A DNA stretch of 64,000 nucleotides from UBA3222 sp002363035 (lineage in GTDB: Bacteria > Verrucomicrobiota > Verrucomicrobiia > Opitutales > UBA9783), in contig CAMPCR010000001.1 of the NCBI GenBank assembly GCA_946646575.1, positions 18,149 through 82,148 on the forward strand, read 5' to 3'. Under the pieces are notes generated by a model. The model was not told the DNA's origin, did not search any database, and saw nothing but the letters and a program-made list of their open reading frames with translations. The stretch's first letter is position 1; the number at the start of each line of letters is the position of its first letter. The position numbers were made by a program, and so were the translations under genes. Positions 45,884 to 54,039 of this stretch are shown one piece after another.

Positions 45884-46362
45884 AACCAGGAACTACACCT
45901 GCAGTATGCCATGTTTTTAATGATTACGGAATCGATTTTTGAAAATATAACATCTGAGGGATGGTAGGGGAAAGTTAGGCTTTTGTGTACGAAAGGACAA
46001 AAGGTTCAACTTTTGTTGCGAACACATGAAGCAACAGCAATAGTAAAACTAACCGAAGGGACAAAAGGATGCGATCTAAAGAGGTTTTGAAAACACCTTT
46101 GGACGAACCTAACGACACGATGTCATGGAGACATGAATAACATCAGGTGTAATGAAGTTTGTAAAAGCTAAAATTTTCGAGATAAAGGATAATAACAAAT
46201 CAAGGAAGTCTACTCACGCGAAAATACCCTACGCAACTACCACACATGCAAAAAAACTAAACAACAACCACGTAGCAAAATTACAAAATCAAACACCCTG
46301 CTCCCTAGAACAGAGCATCGCCACCGGAAGAGGACACTATCTCTACCGAATCTGATAGAGAT
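45884..46362 (+). ncRNA. AT-rich intergenic region with RNA-like secondary structure (candidate ncRNA)
   Basis: This 479-base stretch is richer in A/T than its surroundings and packed with pairing segments on the plus strand: GTTAG (about 45975) with CTAAC (about 46048); CTTTTGT with ACAAAAG, each present twice (alternative or pseudoknot pairing); TGTTGC with GCAACA; TCATG-GAGA-CATGA with a GNRA loop near 46110-46125; and a TCTCTA/TAGAGA hairpin next to rpmA. Boundaries and class are unknown; conserved signatures of tmRNA and RNase P were looked for and not found. A 67-codon frame (46152-46355) overlaps it. Confidence 0.3.
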
Positions 46363-46608
46363 TTACGCCCTTACCACCCCCACCCTTCGGTGCTCCTTAT
46401 CCCACTCAACCACTCCGTCAATCAACGCAAACAAGGTAAAATCCCGTCCCAAGCCGACATTCTTCCCGGGATGGTACTGCGTGCCGCGCTGGCGCATGAG
46501 GATTGTTCCGGCGCGCACTTTCTCGCCGCCGTAACGTTTGACGCCCAAATTCTTGCAACGACTGTCCCGTCCGTTCCGCGATGAACCCTGTGCAGCATGA
46601 TGCGACAT
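46363..46608 (-). CDS. rpmA: 50S ribosomal protein L27
   Basis: Large-subunit protein whose N-terminus reaches the peptidyl transferase centre. The 81 residues contain QGSSRNGRDSRCKNLGVKRY, then GGEKVRAGTILMRQRGT and HPGKNVGLGRDFTLFALIDG, all diagnostic of L27. The N-terminus (MSHHAAQGSS) lacks the Firmicutes-type cleavable leader. It follows rplU by 32 bases. Confidence 0.96.
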   Translation of the reverse strand: MSHHAAQGSSRNGRDSRCKNLGVKRYGGEKVRAGTILMRQRGTQYHPGKNVGLGRDFTLFALIDGVVEWDKEHRRVGVVRA

Positions 46609-46640
46609 AACAAATAACCCTTCCCTTAGTTTTTAAACTC

Positions 46641-46961
46641 CTAATTTTTGAACTCAACGGCTTCCACCTTAATGATCGATATCGCCTGGCGAAAGCCCTG
46701 CTTGCGCTGAAAACCGCCGCGACGACGATGCTTCAGTATGGTAACTTTTTTGTCGCGTTTATTCTCCAAAACCTTCACGCGCACCGTCGCATTTTCCAAA
46801 ACCGGCTGCCCGAAACGGACGCCCGCGGCATCTTCGTACATCAGAACGTCTTTGAGCTCCAACTCGCTCCCCGCTTCCGTATTCGGGTAACGCATCACCT
46901 TTAAAACATCACCCGTCCGCACGCAAAACTGCTGCCCCTGTGTCTTAACGACCGACTTCGC
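46641..46961 (-). CDS. rplU: 50S ribosomal protein L21 (no canonical in-frame start)
   Basis: Large-subunit protein usually encoded just before L27, as here. The body is unambiguous: KSVVKTQGQQFCVRTGDVLK, VRVKVLENKRDKKVTILKH, and the ending RRRGGFQRKQGFRQAIS. The conserved N-terminus begins at about 46961-46958, directly behind an AAGGAG ribosome-binding site, yet the codon there is GCG and no ATG, GTG or TTG lies in frame between the site and the conserved region. A GTG one base out of frame overlaps it. Either the start is damaged or mis-sequenced, or initiation is unusual. The long frame reaching 47216 would run antisense through tRNA-Leu and is rejected. Confidence 0.85.
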   Translation of the reverse strand, partial: AKSVVKTQGQQFCVRTGDVLKVMRYPNTEAGSELELKDVLMYEDAAGVRFGQPVLENATVRVKVLENKRDKKVTILKHRRRGGFQRKQGFRQAISIIKVEAVEFKN

Positions 46962-47023
46962 ACTCCATCTCCTTTTATCTTGCCTATTTCGGATAAAAAT
47001 TCCCGTATAAGAGTGTTCTTCTT

Positions 47024-47109
47024 GCCCGGATGGCGGAACGGTAGACGCTGAGGACTTAAAATCCTCTGATCGTAAGATCGTGCGGGTTCGAGTCCCGCTC
47101 CGGGCACCA
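47024..47109 (+). tRNA. tRNA-Leu (anticodon TAA)
   Basis: Class II tRNA: acceptor GCCCGGA/TCCGGGC, D arm with GGCGGAACGGTAGACGC, anticodon stem GAGGA/TCCTC with loop CTTAAAA (anticodon TAA), variable arm TGATCGTAAGATCGT, T loop TTCGAGT, discriminator A and encoded CCA (47107-47109). It lies divergently next to rplU. Confidence 0.97.
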
Positions 47110-47268
47110 GGTTCCGAAGCGATTTGTATTGTACCGCGTTCGAATGTGCTCCGAATGTATAAGATTCGAAGGTTAGGGGATGGATTGTAAGTATTTATGT
47201 GACGGGTTCCGAGCATTTGAGTGATGCGCTTTGCGTTGTCGCGGAATGGGCTTCAAGCGTCGCGTCGC

Positions 47269-47376
47269 GGAATATACTCCGAATTTTGTGGAATATGTTT
47301 CGAACATCCGGAAATGTGCCCTGAATGTTTGCGGAATATCCTCTGAATATTAGAGGATATGCTCCGAATGATGAGA
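47269..47376. repeat. Five-unit degenerate 20-23 bp tandem repeat
   Basis: Units begin at 47269, 47290, 47310, 47333 and 47355 and follow the consensus GGAATATGCTCCGAATRTT plus two to four variable bases. A further related copy, GAATGTGCTCCGAATGTA, lies at 47142-47159. Within each unit GAATAT and CCGAATAT are partly symmetric. Units differ by substitutions and small indels, so this is an old or selected array rather than a fresh expansion. Function unknown; protein-binding sites are one option. Confidence 0.6.
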
Positions 47377-47545
47377 GGCTTCGGGTATCGGACGGTTATT
47401 TGTGAGGGCCTTGAGCATGTAAAGGCTTTAAGGATGTAAAAAAGGAACAGATTGCGGCTACCGAAAAGATAGGAACCGCATGTCGGGAGAAACGGATCCC
47501 GAACGTCAAATTTCCAAAAGTTCTTAATTTATTTCAGCACTATAT

Positions 47546-47563
47546 AGGTTATTTCAATAACCT
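47546..47563. promoter_or_regulatory. Perfect 18-base palindrome
   Basis: AGGTTATT-TC-AATAACCT: eight-base arms with a two-base centre, about 175 bases before the giant gene promoter. The short centre favours a dimeric repressor or activator site over an RNA hairpin. No regulator gene is adjacent. Confidence 0.45.
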
Positions 47564-47736
47564 GCTCCGTCGAATGAGGAACGGCATATCTGCCCGTTTC
47601 GTACCGCCAGCCGTTTTTTATTTAAAAAGCGCAAAAAAGTCCCATTCATTCCCTGACGTTTAATTTCCTCCGAACTTTATCCCTTCTCAATCGTTTTATC
47701 TCCTTTTAATACCTTTTAAATAAAATCCGTAAATTA

Positions 47737-47765
47737 TTGACATGTTTTATAAAAAACGATATTGA
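47737..47765 (+). promoter_or_regulatory. Sigma-70-type promoter of the giant repeat gene
   Basis: Perfect -35 box TTGACA (47737-47742), a 17-base A/T-rich spacer and -10-like TATTGA (47760-47765). Transcription would begin about seven bases on, leaving a leader of roughly 28 bases before the ATG at 47801 with an AAAGG ribosome-binding site. This also argues against the TTG at 47762 as the start. Confidence 0.6.
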
Positions 47766-47800
47766 AAACCGCTTCGAAAACGCTTAAACTAAAGGCAACT

Positions 47801-50800
47801 ATGAGCCCGATCAGGATGTTAAAGTTGTTTTCAGCGGCGGCAGTCGTCGGGTTTTCCGCTACGAATGCGCAGGCGTGGTTTTGTCCGAAGTGCAATGTAA
47901 AACACGAGGAGGCGATTTGTCCGAACGCGAACACAACGGATCAATTCGGCATTTGGCAGCCGACCTGGTGGTGCGACGCATGCAACAGCATTCATTTTCC
48001 GAAACAGTGGTGGTGGGATGGGGAGCAACTGCTGGTGACCTGTAAAAACGGGTGCTGGCCGTGTCAAACGTGCAACGCGGTTCATTCCGCCGAAGATACC
48101 TTCACCCCAAACGCCTGGTGTTGTCCGATATGCCGAACGAAACACACCGGAGGTCAGTCGTATTGCGAGCAAACGCAGGGTAATAACACAAAGGAAGTGT
48201 GGTATTGCCCGAGCTGTAACAAACCGCACGGGACGTACGAACCGTGCGAATCGGCATGGTTTTGCGACGAATGCAAAAAAGGGCATCTTATCGGCGAGAC
48301 CTGCCCGAACGGTCGTTGGTACTGCAGTATTTGTCAAAAGGCTTACGCCGAAAACGATAAGTGTGAACACAGTTGGAATTGTCCCACGGTCGGCGGTTGC
48401 GGGAAAACCCATCGATTCAACGAAATCTGCCCGAAAGGCAATATGTACTGTTTATCGTGCAGGAAGGTTCTGTTAAAGGATGGCAGTTGTGACCATTATT
48501 GGGCGTGTTCAGCGTGCAACAAACATCACGCGATGAACGAAACTTGCCCGAACAATTACTGGTATTGTACGGAATGCAAAGAAGCAAAGCAGGCGGATGA
48601 GGAATGCGAACACGCCTGGTATTGTTCCGTTTGCCACGGTTCGTACGCCATCGGGCAACCGTGCGCCTGCGGTAAATTTTACTGCAGAGCGGAAGATAAG
48701 AGACTGGCGATCGGAGAAAATTGTCCGCACTACTGGTGGTGCGCAACGGAGGAAAAACACCACGCGGCGGACTTTGTCTGTACCGCAACGGATCCTCATC
48801 GCTGGTACTGCCTGACCTGCCAAACGGCGGTTGATGTCGGGAAAGCCTGCAACGATTTCTGGTATTGTACCGCCTGCGCGCAACGGCATGCGTTGAATGA
48901 CGTTTGCCCGAACGGACGTTTTTATTGTTCTTCCTGCAACGGTGTTCTGGAAAAAACGCAGCATTGCGGGCATTACTGGGCATGTCCGATCTGCGAAACG
49001 CACCACACGATGAATGACGTTTGCCCGAACAATTACTGGTTCTGCGCGACCTGTCAACAGGCATATGCGACGGATGGGCATTGTGAGCACGGCTGGCACT
49101 GCGAAACATGCAAAAGAATTTACGCTTTGGATGCCTGTTGCGAACACAGCTGGTATTGTCCTGGCGACGAAAGCAAGCACCCCCGATCGGATACCAATGT
49201 CGACGGCTATTGTGTATGTGGGACGTGCAATAAGATCCTCGCACCGAACGAAACCTGCGAGCACTACTGGGCATGCGCAACACATAATACGCATCATGCC
49301 GCGGATGCCGTGTGTCCCGAAAGCAATTTATGGTATTGCGAAACGTGCAAAACAACCTACGCTTTGGATGCCTGTTGCGATCATTCCTGGTATTGCCCGG
49401 GAGATCAACAAAAGCACCCCCGATCGGATACCGATGTCGCCGGCTATTGCGTGTGCGAGACGTGCAAAAGGATCCTCGCGCCGAACGAAAACTGCCCGCA
49501 CTACTGGTATTGTACGACGGAAAGCAAACACCACGCGGCAGATGTTGTGTGTACCGCGACGAATCCGCATCGCTGGTATTGCCCGAATGAAGCATGTCGA
49601 AAGGCTTACGACGTCGGGAAGGCGTGTGCGCATTCCTGGTACTGCACCGCCTGCGCGCAACGGCATGCATTGGATGAAGAATGTCAAAACGGTTGGCGAT
49701 ACTGCACAAATTGCGAGAAAATTTTGGAACGAGAAGAAAATTGCGGCCATTACTGGTGGTGTGCAACCTGCACAACCCACCATGCCGTCGGTTCCGACTG
49801 CCCACAGGATCACAGCTGGTATTGTTCCGATTGCCCTGGTGTGTACGCCGCAACCGCAAGCTGTGAACATCGTTGGTACTGTTCCGATCATTTGACACAT
49901 CACACGACCCAGACGGATCCACACTGCGAGTACGGCTGGTATTGCCCGAAGTGCAATGAACGGCATACGTTCACGGAAGCCTGCGCTGAAGGTTATTGGT
50001 ATTGCAAAGAAGACGGCTGTCGGTGTGCGTATAATTCGTTAAATCAAACGTCCTGTACGCATTCCTGGTATTGTTACGTCGATAACGACCATGCGGGACA
50101 TCGCTACAGCCATTTGAAGACGGCGACCTGCTCCGACAAGTATCGTTGGTGCGGCGAAGACGGTTGCGATCGTGTTTATGCGCCGGAACAGCATTGTGCC
50201 CACAAGTGGTGGTGTACAACGCACACCGATTGGCACGCATATGACGCAACCTGCAACGGCAACTGGTTCTGCGAAAACTGCCTGACGGTTCAGGATGCCG
50301 ATACCGCTTGTAGTCATTACTGGTATTGTCCGGGATGCACAAACAAACACACGACCTCTACGGCAAACTGCCCGAGCAGCGGCTATGGTTATTGTGCAAC
50401 GGATACCGCCCGTCTCGCGCCGAACGAAAACTGTGCCCATTTTTGGTATTGTACGACGGAAAACAAACACCACGCGGCAGATGACATTTGTACCGCAACG
50501 GATCCGCATCGCTGGTATTGCCCGAACGAAGCGTGTCGTACGGCTTACGACGTCGGCAAGGCGTGCGCGCACTCCTGGTACTGCGACGGATGTAAAACAA
50601 AACATGCTTTGGACGAGACTTGTCCCAACGGCTACATGTATTGTTCGAACCAGGGCTGTAAAAAAGTTCTAAGTCCGACCGAAAGCTGTGTGCATTATTG
50701 GGCATGCCCCGAGTGTGAAAAAACACACCATGCGGCGGTGGAGAGTGACCCATGCCCGCAGCATTACTGGTTCTGCATTGATTGTTTCCGGGCGGATCCA

Positions 50801-53800
50801 ACGAAGGGAATTTATGCGCAAACGGACGGTTGCCCGCATCATTGGTGGTGCGGTGATTGCAACGGCGGCAGCGGTCAACGTTACGCCGAAAATAAATCCT
50901 GCGAACATCGTTGGGGGTGTTCCAACGATGCAACGGGACACGCTTACAACGAAGCCTGTTCTGTCGGCAACTGGTACTGCACCGATTGCGAAGGCGGCAC
51001 GCGTTACGCTTCCGGCACGCAATCTCTCTGTGCCCACACCTGGTATTGCCCCGATTGCCACTACGGGCATAAGATCGCCGACGGTTGCGCAACGCGTTGG
51101 TATTGTCCTCAGTGCGACGACGAAAACAAGGTACATGCGGTTGAAAATGAGATGTATTGCGACCATTCGTGGTACTGCATAACGTGCCAAAAAGGGCATT
51201 TATTCACGGTACCGTGTCCGAATGGTTATTGGTATTGCAAAGACGAAAACTGTCGGTGTGCCTATAATTCGTCGGAACGAACATCCTGCGATCACTCCTG
51301 GTATTGTTATGTTGATGAAGAATATCCCGGGTGCAAATTCGGACATTTGAAGACCGAAACCTGCCCGAATCACTACCGTTGGTGCGGCGAAGACGGTTGC
51401 GAATGTGTTTATCCGCCAGATACGCCGTGTGCGCACTGCTGGGAATGCCCGACGTGTCAAATCACGTATGGCCCGAACGCAATGTGTCCGACCGACAACA
51501 CCTGGTGTTGCGGATGCCCTGCCGTTGATAGTTCTGAAACAAAGCCTTTCTGCACGGGCTGCAAACGATGGGTTTGTTCCGATTGTCCCGCGATCGTTGC
51601 GGTTAAAAACGGCACTGATGTCTGTGCGCACAAGTGGTTCTGTGCCGACCATAACCGACTGAACACCGCAAATGAAAAATGTGCCGAAGAGGGCTGCGAG
51701 TTTTTCGGTTGTGCAACATGCGGAGTGTGGAAGGGGATCACGAAGGGCTGGTTCTGCTGTAGGCATTATTGGTTTTGTGAGCTATGTACACCCTATACGC
51801 TCCACCCCGCGAACGTTGACGTTTGCCCCGACTGCCGAAACGGATGGTTCTGCCAGATCTGTACGAGAGTCTACAGGAATTGGGATTATGAACAGGAATC
51901 CGACCCCGTCCATTACTGGTTTTGCCGCAAGGATCACGTGAGGAACCCCGTCAATCAACCCTGTCCGGAATGTAACGGGTGGTTTTGCTCGATCTGTAAA
52001 GTAATTTGTTCGAATGAAACCGATTCCAAAGGGCACACACGCCCCGAATCGCTCCAAAATGCCCCGCTTTTGCATGCCAAAAAGGCATTTTTCAAGGAAT
52101 CGCCGTTTATTAACGATATTCCGTTGTTGGATGTTTTTAAGGAAAACAACAAGCCGTTCGAAGAAGTGCATTCATCCAATGACGTGCCCGAAGAGAAAAA
52201 TCTCATCAATACCGTCGAGCGATCGGTTCATTCGGAAGGAGACGAACCGAAGCAACGGCTTTTACATGTGGTGGAAAAGCTCAAACGGAAAAAGCTCAAA
52301 CGGAAAAAGGAAAAACTGTTCCGCGAGGATTTGAAGAAAGAATACAAACATTCGTTATCGTCTTCCTCTTCTTCAAAGGGCAAGGATGCCAAACCGCATA
52401 AGAAGTTTATTATAAACATGCGCAAAAAGTATTCCAATGACGAAGACCCGAAAGAATTCGATCCAAAGCATCCGTTGCGCAATACGATCCGTGCCGGAGA
52501 ACATCCCGAGTTTAAGTACAACGGCTGCAAACATACGCATGCAAAAAATCTGAACATCGATGTTCACACAACCGCTTTGAAGAAGACGACCCCGAACGGC
52601 TCGAAACGGGAAGGGTACAAACCGATAAACGCTTCGAAGGTCGAATTCAAATTACCGAAGCAATCGGATTCCGACAAGTACCCGCAGTTGACGCAGTCGC
52701 ACATCAAATACTCAAAGCAGGAAGATGTGAAGCGGTTATCGTCGGAGAAGAAAGAGGAGAAAAAAGTACCTCAATCTTCGAAGGGCGAAGGACCGAAATT
52801 GGAGTACTGCTTCGATATCGGTAAGCATATGCGCAACATTAATGTCGATCCTTCAGGTTTGAGCGACCTCGAGGATAGGGCGAAAAAGATAGAAGAATTG
52901 CGGGTCTGCGAACTGAAACGCGAGCTGATCCAAGCTTCAAAGGCGCAGTCGTCAAAGTCCAAAAAGGACGGCATTTCGATCGTTCCGTCGCTGTCGAAGG
53001 TCATTAAAAACAGCGAAAGGAAGAAGGCAGCTCCTTCGTCCGTGCCGTCCGACAACAAGGAGTCGAAGAAGCAATCGACGTTTAAACCCTCTTCTTCGAG
53101 TTCCGATTCGGACGAATCCGAAACGCCGAAAGGAAATGCAAAAGATTCGAAGATATACACCAATAAGCCGACGGATGATTTGCAAAAAAACGTCTCTAAG
53201 AAGACCTGTAGGGAGGACGAAGGGAACGAAACGCCGCCGAATTCGCAGACAAGTTCAGGGTTTAATCTTTTGAAATCTCCGGAAAACCAACATGCCGCTC
53301 CGAACGCTTCCGCCTCGAAACAGAACCTGACCGGATTCCCGTCATCACAAACCGAACCGCAACAGATTGGTTTCAAGACGATTGAAGGACCGAAGGAACC
53401 GTCGAAATCTCTGAAGTCGGACGAGGAGACACCGAAAGGCGATACGCCGAACGGTGAGATGCCCAAGGGTGAAACGCCGAAGTCGAACGCGAAGAACAAC
53501 AAATCCGACGGCAATTTCTCTTTGGATGAGGAAAAGAAGTTGTCTCACTCGAAATCTTCGAAAAAATCTTCGAAGAAGTCCGTAAAGACGTATTCGCGCG
53601 ACAATCACTCCGAAAAGCATTCGGATAACGGATATTATTCATTGTCCGATAAGGAAAATAATAAAGAAGGTTCATCCTCGGAAGATGCCGTCTCGTCTCA
53701 CTCGAAGCGTTCCTCGAAAAAGTCCGTGAAAAACGATGGTATTTTCGACAAATCCCTCGCCGAAAGCATCATCGTTAACAACAAACCTTCAGACGAGGAA

Positions 53801-53866
53801 AAACAGAAAAACCCGGACGAAGAGAGCGACGAAAGCAAAGAAGATTCGGAAACGCCCGGAAAGTAG
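47801..53866 (+). CDS. Giant exported protein of tandem W-x-C-x2-C-x3-H repeats with a Ser/Lys-rich tail
   Basis: A 2021-residue protein. Residues 1-25 are a Sec signal peptide (MLKLFSAAAVVGFSATNAQA ends it). Residues about 26-1404 are roughly 65 tandem units of 18-26 residues built on C-x-H-x-W-Y-C-x2-C-x3-H-A-x4-C, for example WYCTACAQRHALNDVC; C-x2-C-x3-H-x5-C resembles a CCHC zinc knuckle. Two unit types alternate: one opening C-x-H-Y-W, the other C-P-N-G-x-W-Y-C. Some units lack the second CxxC cysteine (WYCPGDESKHPRSD) or add residues. Residues about 1405-2021 are low-complexity, rich in Ser, Lys, Glu, Pro and Asn (SKSSKKSSKKSVKTYSRDN), with no cysteine clusters. Export suggests either metal binding outside the cytoplasm or disulfide cross-linking; surface attachment is unknown. 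It has its own promoter and terminator and no operon partners. No known family recognised. The start at 47801 is chosen over the TTG at 47762, which lies in the -10 region. Confidence 0.9.
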   Translation: MSPIRMLKLFSAAAVVGFSATNAQAWFCPKCNVKHEEAICPNANTTDQFGIWQPTWWCDACNSIHFPKQWWWDGEQLLVTCKNGCWPCQTCNAVHSAEDTFTPNAWCCPICRTKHTGGQSYCEQTQGNNTKEVWYCPSCNKPHGTYEPCESAWFCDECKKGHLIGETCPNGRWYCSICQKAYAENDKCEHSWNCPTVGGCGKTHRFNEICPKGNMYCLSCRKVLLKDGSCDHYWACSACNKHHAMNETCPNNYWYCTECKEAKQADEECEHAWYCSVCHGSYAIGQPCACGKFYCRAEDKRLAIGENCPHYWWCATEEKHHAADFVCTATDPHRWYCLTCQTAVDVGKACNDFWYCTACAQRHALNDVCPNGRFYCSSCNGVLEKTQHCGHYWACPICETHHTMNDVCPNNYWFCATCQQAYATDGHCEHGWHCETCKRIYALDACCEHSWYCPGDESKHPRSDTNVDGYCVCGTCNKILAPNETCEHYWACATHNTHHAADAVCPESNLWYCETCKTTYALDACCDHSWYCPGDQQKHPRSDTDVAGYCVCETCKRILAPNENCPHYWYCTTESKHHAADVVCTATNPHRWYCPNEACRKAYDVGKACAHSWYCTACAQRHALDEECQNGWRYCTNCEKILEREENCGHYWWCATCTTHHAVGSDCPQDHSWYCSDCPGVYAATASCEHRWYCSDHLTHHTTQTDPHCEYGWYCPKCNERHTFTEACAEGYWYCKEDGCRCAYNSLNQTSCTHSWYCYVDNDHAGHRYSHLKTATCSDKYRWCGEDGCDRVYAPEQHCAHKWWCTTHTDWHAYDATCNGNWFCENCLTVQDADTACSHYWYCPGCTNKHTTSTANCPSSGYGYCATDTARLAPNENCAHFWYCTTENKHHAADDICTATDPHRWYCPNEACRTAYDVGKACAHSWYCDGCKTKHALDETCPNGYMYCSNQGCKKVLSPTESCVHYWACPECEKTHHAAVESDPCPQHYWFCIDCFRADPTKGIYAQTDGCPHHWWCGDCNGGSGQRYAENKSCEHRWGCSNDATGHAYNEACSVGNWYCTDCEGGTRYASGTQSLCAHTWYCPDCHYGHKIADGCATRWYCPQCDDENKVHAVENEMYCDHSWYCITCQKGHLFTVPCPNGYWYCKDENCRCAYNSSERTSCDHSWYCYVDEEYPGCKFGHLKTETCPNHYRWCGEDGCECVYPPDTPCAHCWECPTCQITYGPNAMCPTDNTWCCGCPAVDSSETKPFCTGCKRWVCSDCPAIVAVKNGTDVCAHKWFCADHNRLNTANEKCAEEGCEFFGCATCGVWKGITKGWFCCRHYWFCELCTPYTLHPANVDVCPDCRNGWFCQICTRVYRNWDYEQESDPVHYWFCRKDHVRNPVNQPCPECNGWFCSICKVICSNETDSKGHTRPESLQNAPLLHAKKAFFKESPFINDIPLLDVFKENNKPFEEVHSSNDVPEEKNLINTVERSVHSEGDEPKQRLLHVVEKLKRKKLKRKKEKLFREDLKKEYKHSLSSSSSSKGKDAKPHKKFIINMRKKYSNDEDPKEFDPKHPLRNTIRAGEHPEFKYNGCKHTHAKNLNIDVHTTALKKTTPNGSKREGYKPINASKVEFKLPKQSDSDKYPQLTQSHIKYSKQEDVKRLSSEKKEEKKVPQSSKGEGPKLEYCFDIGKHMRNINVDPSGLSDLEDRAKKIEELRVCELKRELIQASKAQSSKSKKDGISIVPSLSKVIKNSERKKAAPSSVPSDNKESKKQSTFKPSSSSSDSDESETPKGNAKDSKIYTNKPTDDLQKNVSKKTCREDEGNETPPNSQTSSGFNLLKSPENQHAAPNASASKQNLTGFPSSQTEPQQIGFKTIEGPKEPSKSLKSDEETPKGDTPNGEMPKGETPKSNAKNNKSDGNFSLDEEKKLSHSKSSKKSSKKSVKTYSRDNHSEKHSDNGYYSLSDKENNKEGSSSEDAVSSHSKRSSKKSVKNDGIFDKSLAESIIVNNKPSDEEKQKNPDEESDESKEDSETPGK

Positions 53867-53893
53867 GATGCCGCTTATCAAAGCAAACCGCGG

Positions 53894-53922
53894 CGGACGA
53901 TCATGAAGGTCGTCCGTTTGTT
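53894..53922 (+). terminator. Rho-independent terminator of the giant gene
   Basis: Nine-pair stem CGGACGATC/GGTCGTCCG (one G-U pair) with loop ATGAA, followed by TTTGTT, 28 bases after the giant gene stop. On the opposite strand it lacks a T tract. Confidence 0.65.
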
Positions 53923-54039
53923 GGGAGGGCGAAAATGTCAAACGCAGTTGTCGCCCGGAGACAAACTTGCGACTGTCGGGATCCTTGTCGAAAGAATTCG
54001 CGAATTTTTTGATGATGTGCGGGAAGACGGCGCCCCGCT

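Larger units (their letters stand above)
47110..47800. other. 691-base intergenic region upstream of the giant repeat gene
   Basis: No coding sequence recognised. It contains a five-unit tandem repeat (47269-47376), related solitary copies of the same motif near 47137-47160, a perfect 18-base palindrome (47546-47563), and a strong promoter (47737-47765) ending just before the giant gene. The last 200 bases are A/T-rich. Confidence 0.6.

Noticed and set aside
46152..46355. 67-codon plus-strand frame MKFVKAKIFE...
   Set aside because: Lys/Asn/Thr-rich composition follows from the A-rich RNA-like region; a weak ribosome-binding site exists but no family resemblance. Not called as a gene.
45884..46362. 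tmRNA or RNase P RNA
   Set aside because: No tRNA-like ends (no TTCGA T-arm, no CCA-ending acceptor), no short tag frame ending in Ala-Ala, and no GAGGAAAGTC/ACAGAA core were found; kept only as an unclassified candidate.
46641..47216. rplU extended to an ATG at 47216 (191 residues)
   Set aside because: The extra N-terminus runs antisense through tRNA-Leu and has no similarity to L21; the ribosome-binding site and conserved start are near 46961.
48417..49922. Long antisense frame (501 codons) within the giant gene, and other antisense frames of 190-260 codons there
   Set aside because: They mirror the repeated Trp/Cys/His codons, consist of Arg/Ser/His/Pro-rich or Val/Ala-rich low-complexity sequence and have no start signals; the plus-strand gene fully explains them.
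47876..52013. Regular short periodicity suggestive of a CRISPR array or satellite DNA
   Set aside because: The periodicity is in the coding frame (about 20 codons), units are diverged, and there are no identical 24-40 bp repeats with unique spacers or cas genes.
47801..53866. Giant gene as a recent transferred element or part of a phage
   Set aside because: No integrase, transposase, tRNA-associated direct repeats or phage structural genes are nearby; tRNA-Leu lies upstream but no duplicated tRNA end was found downstream.
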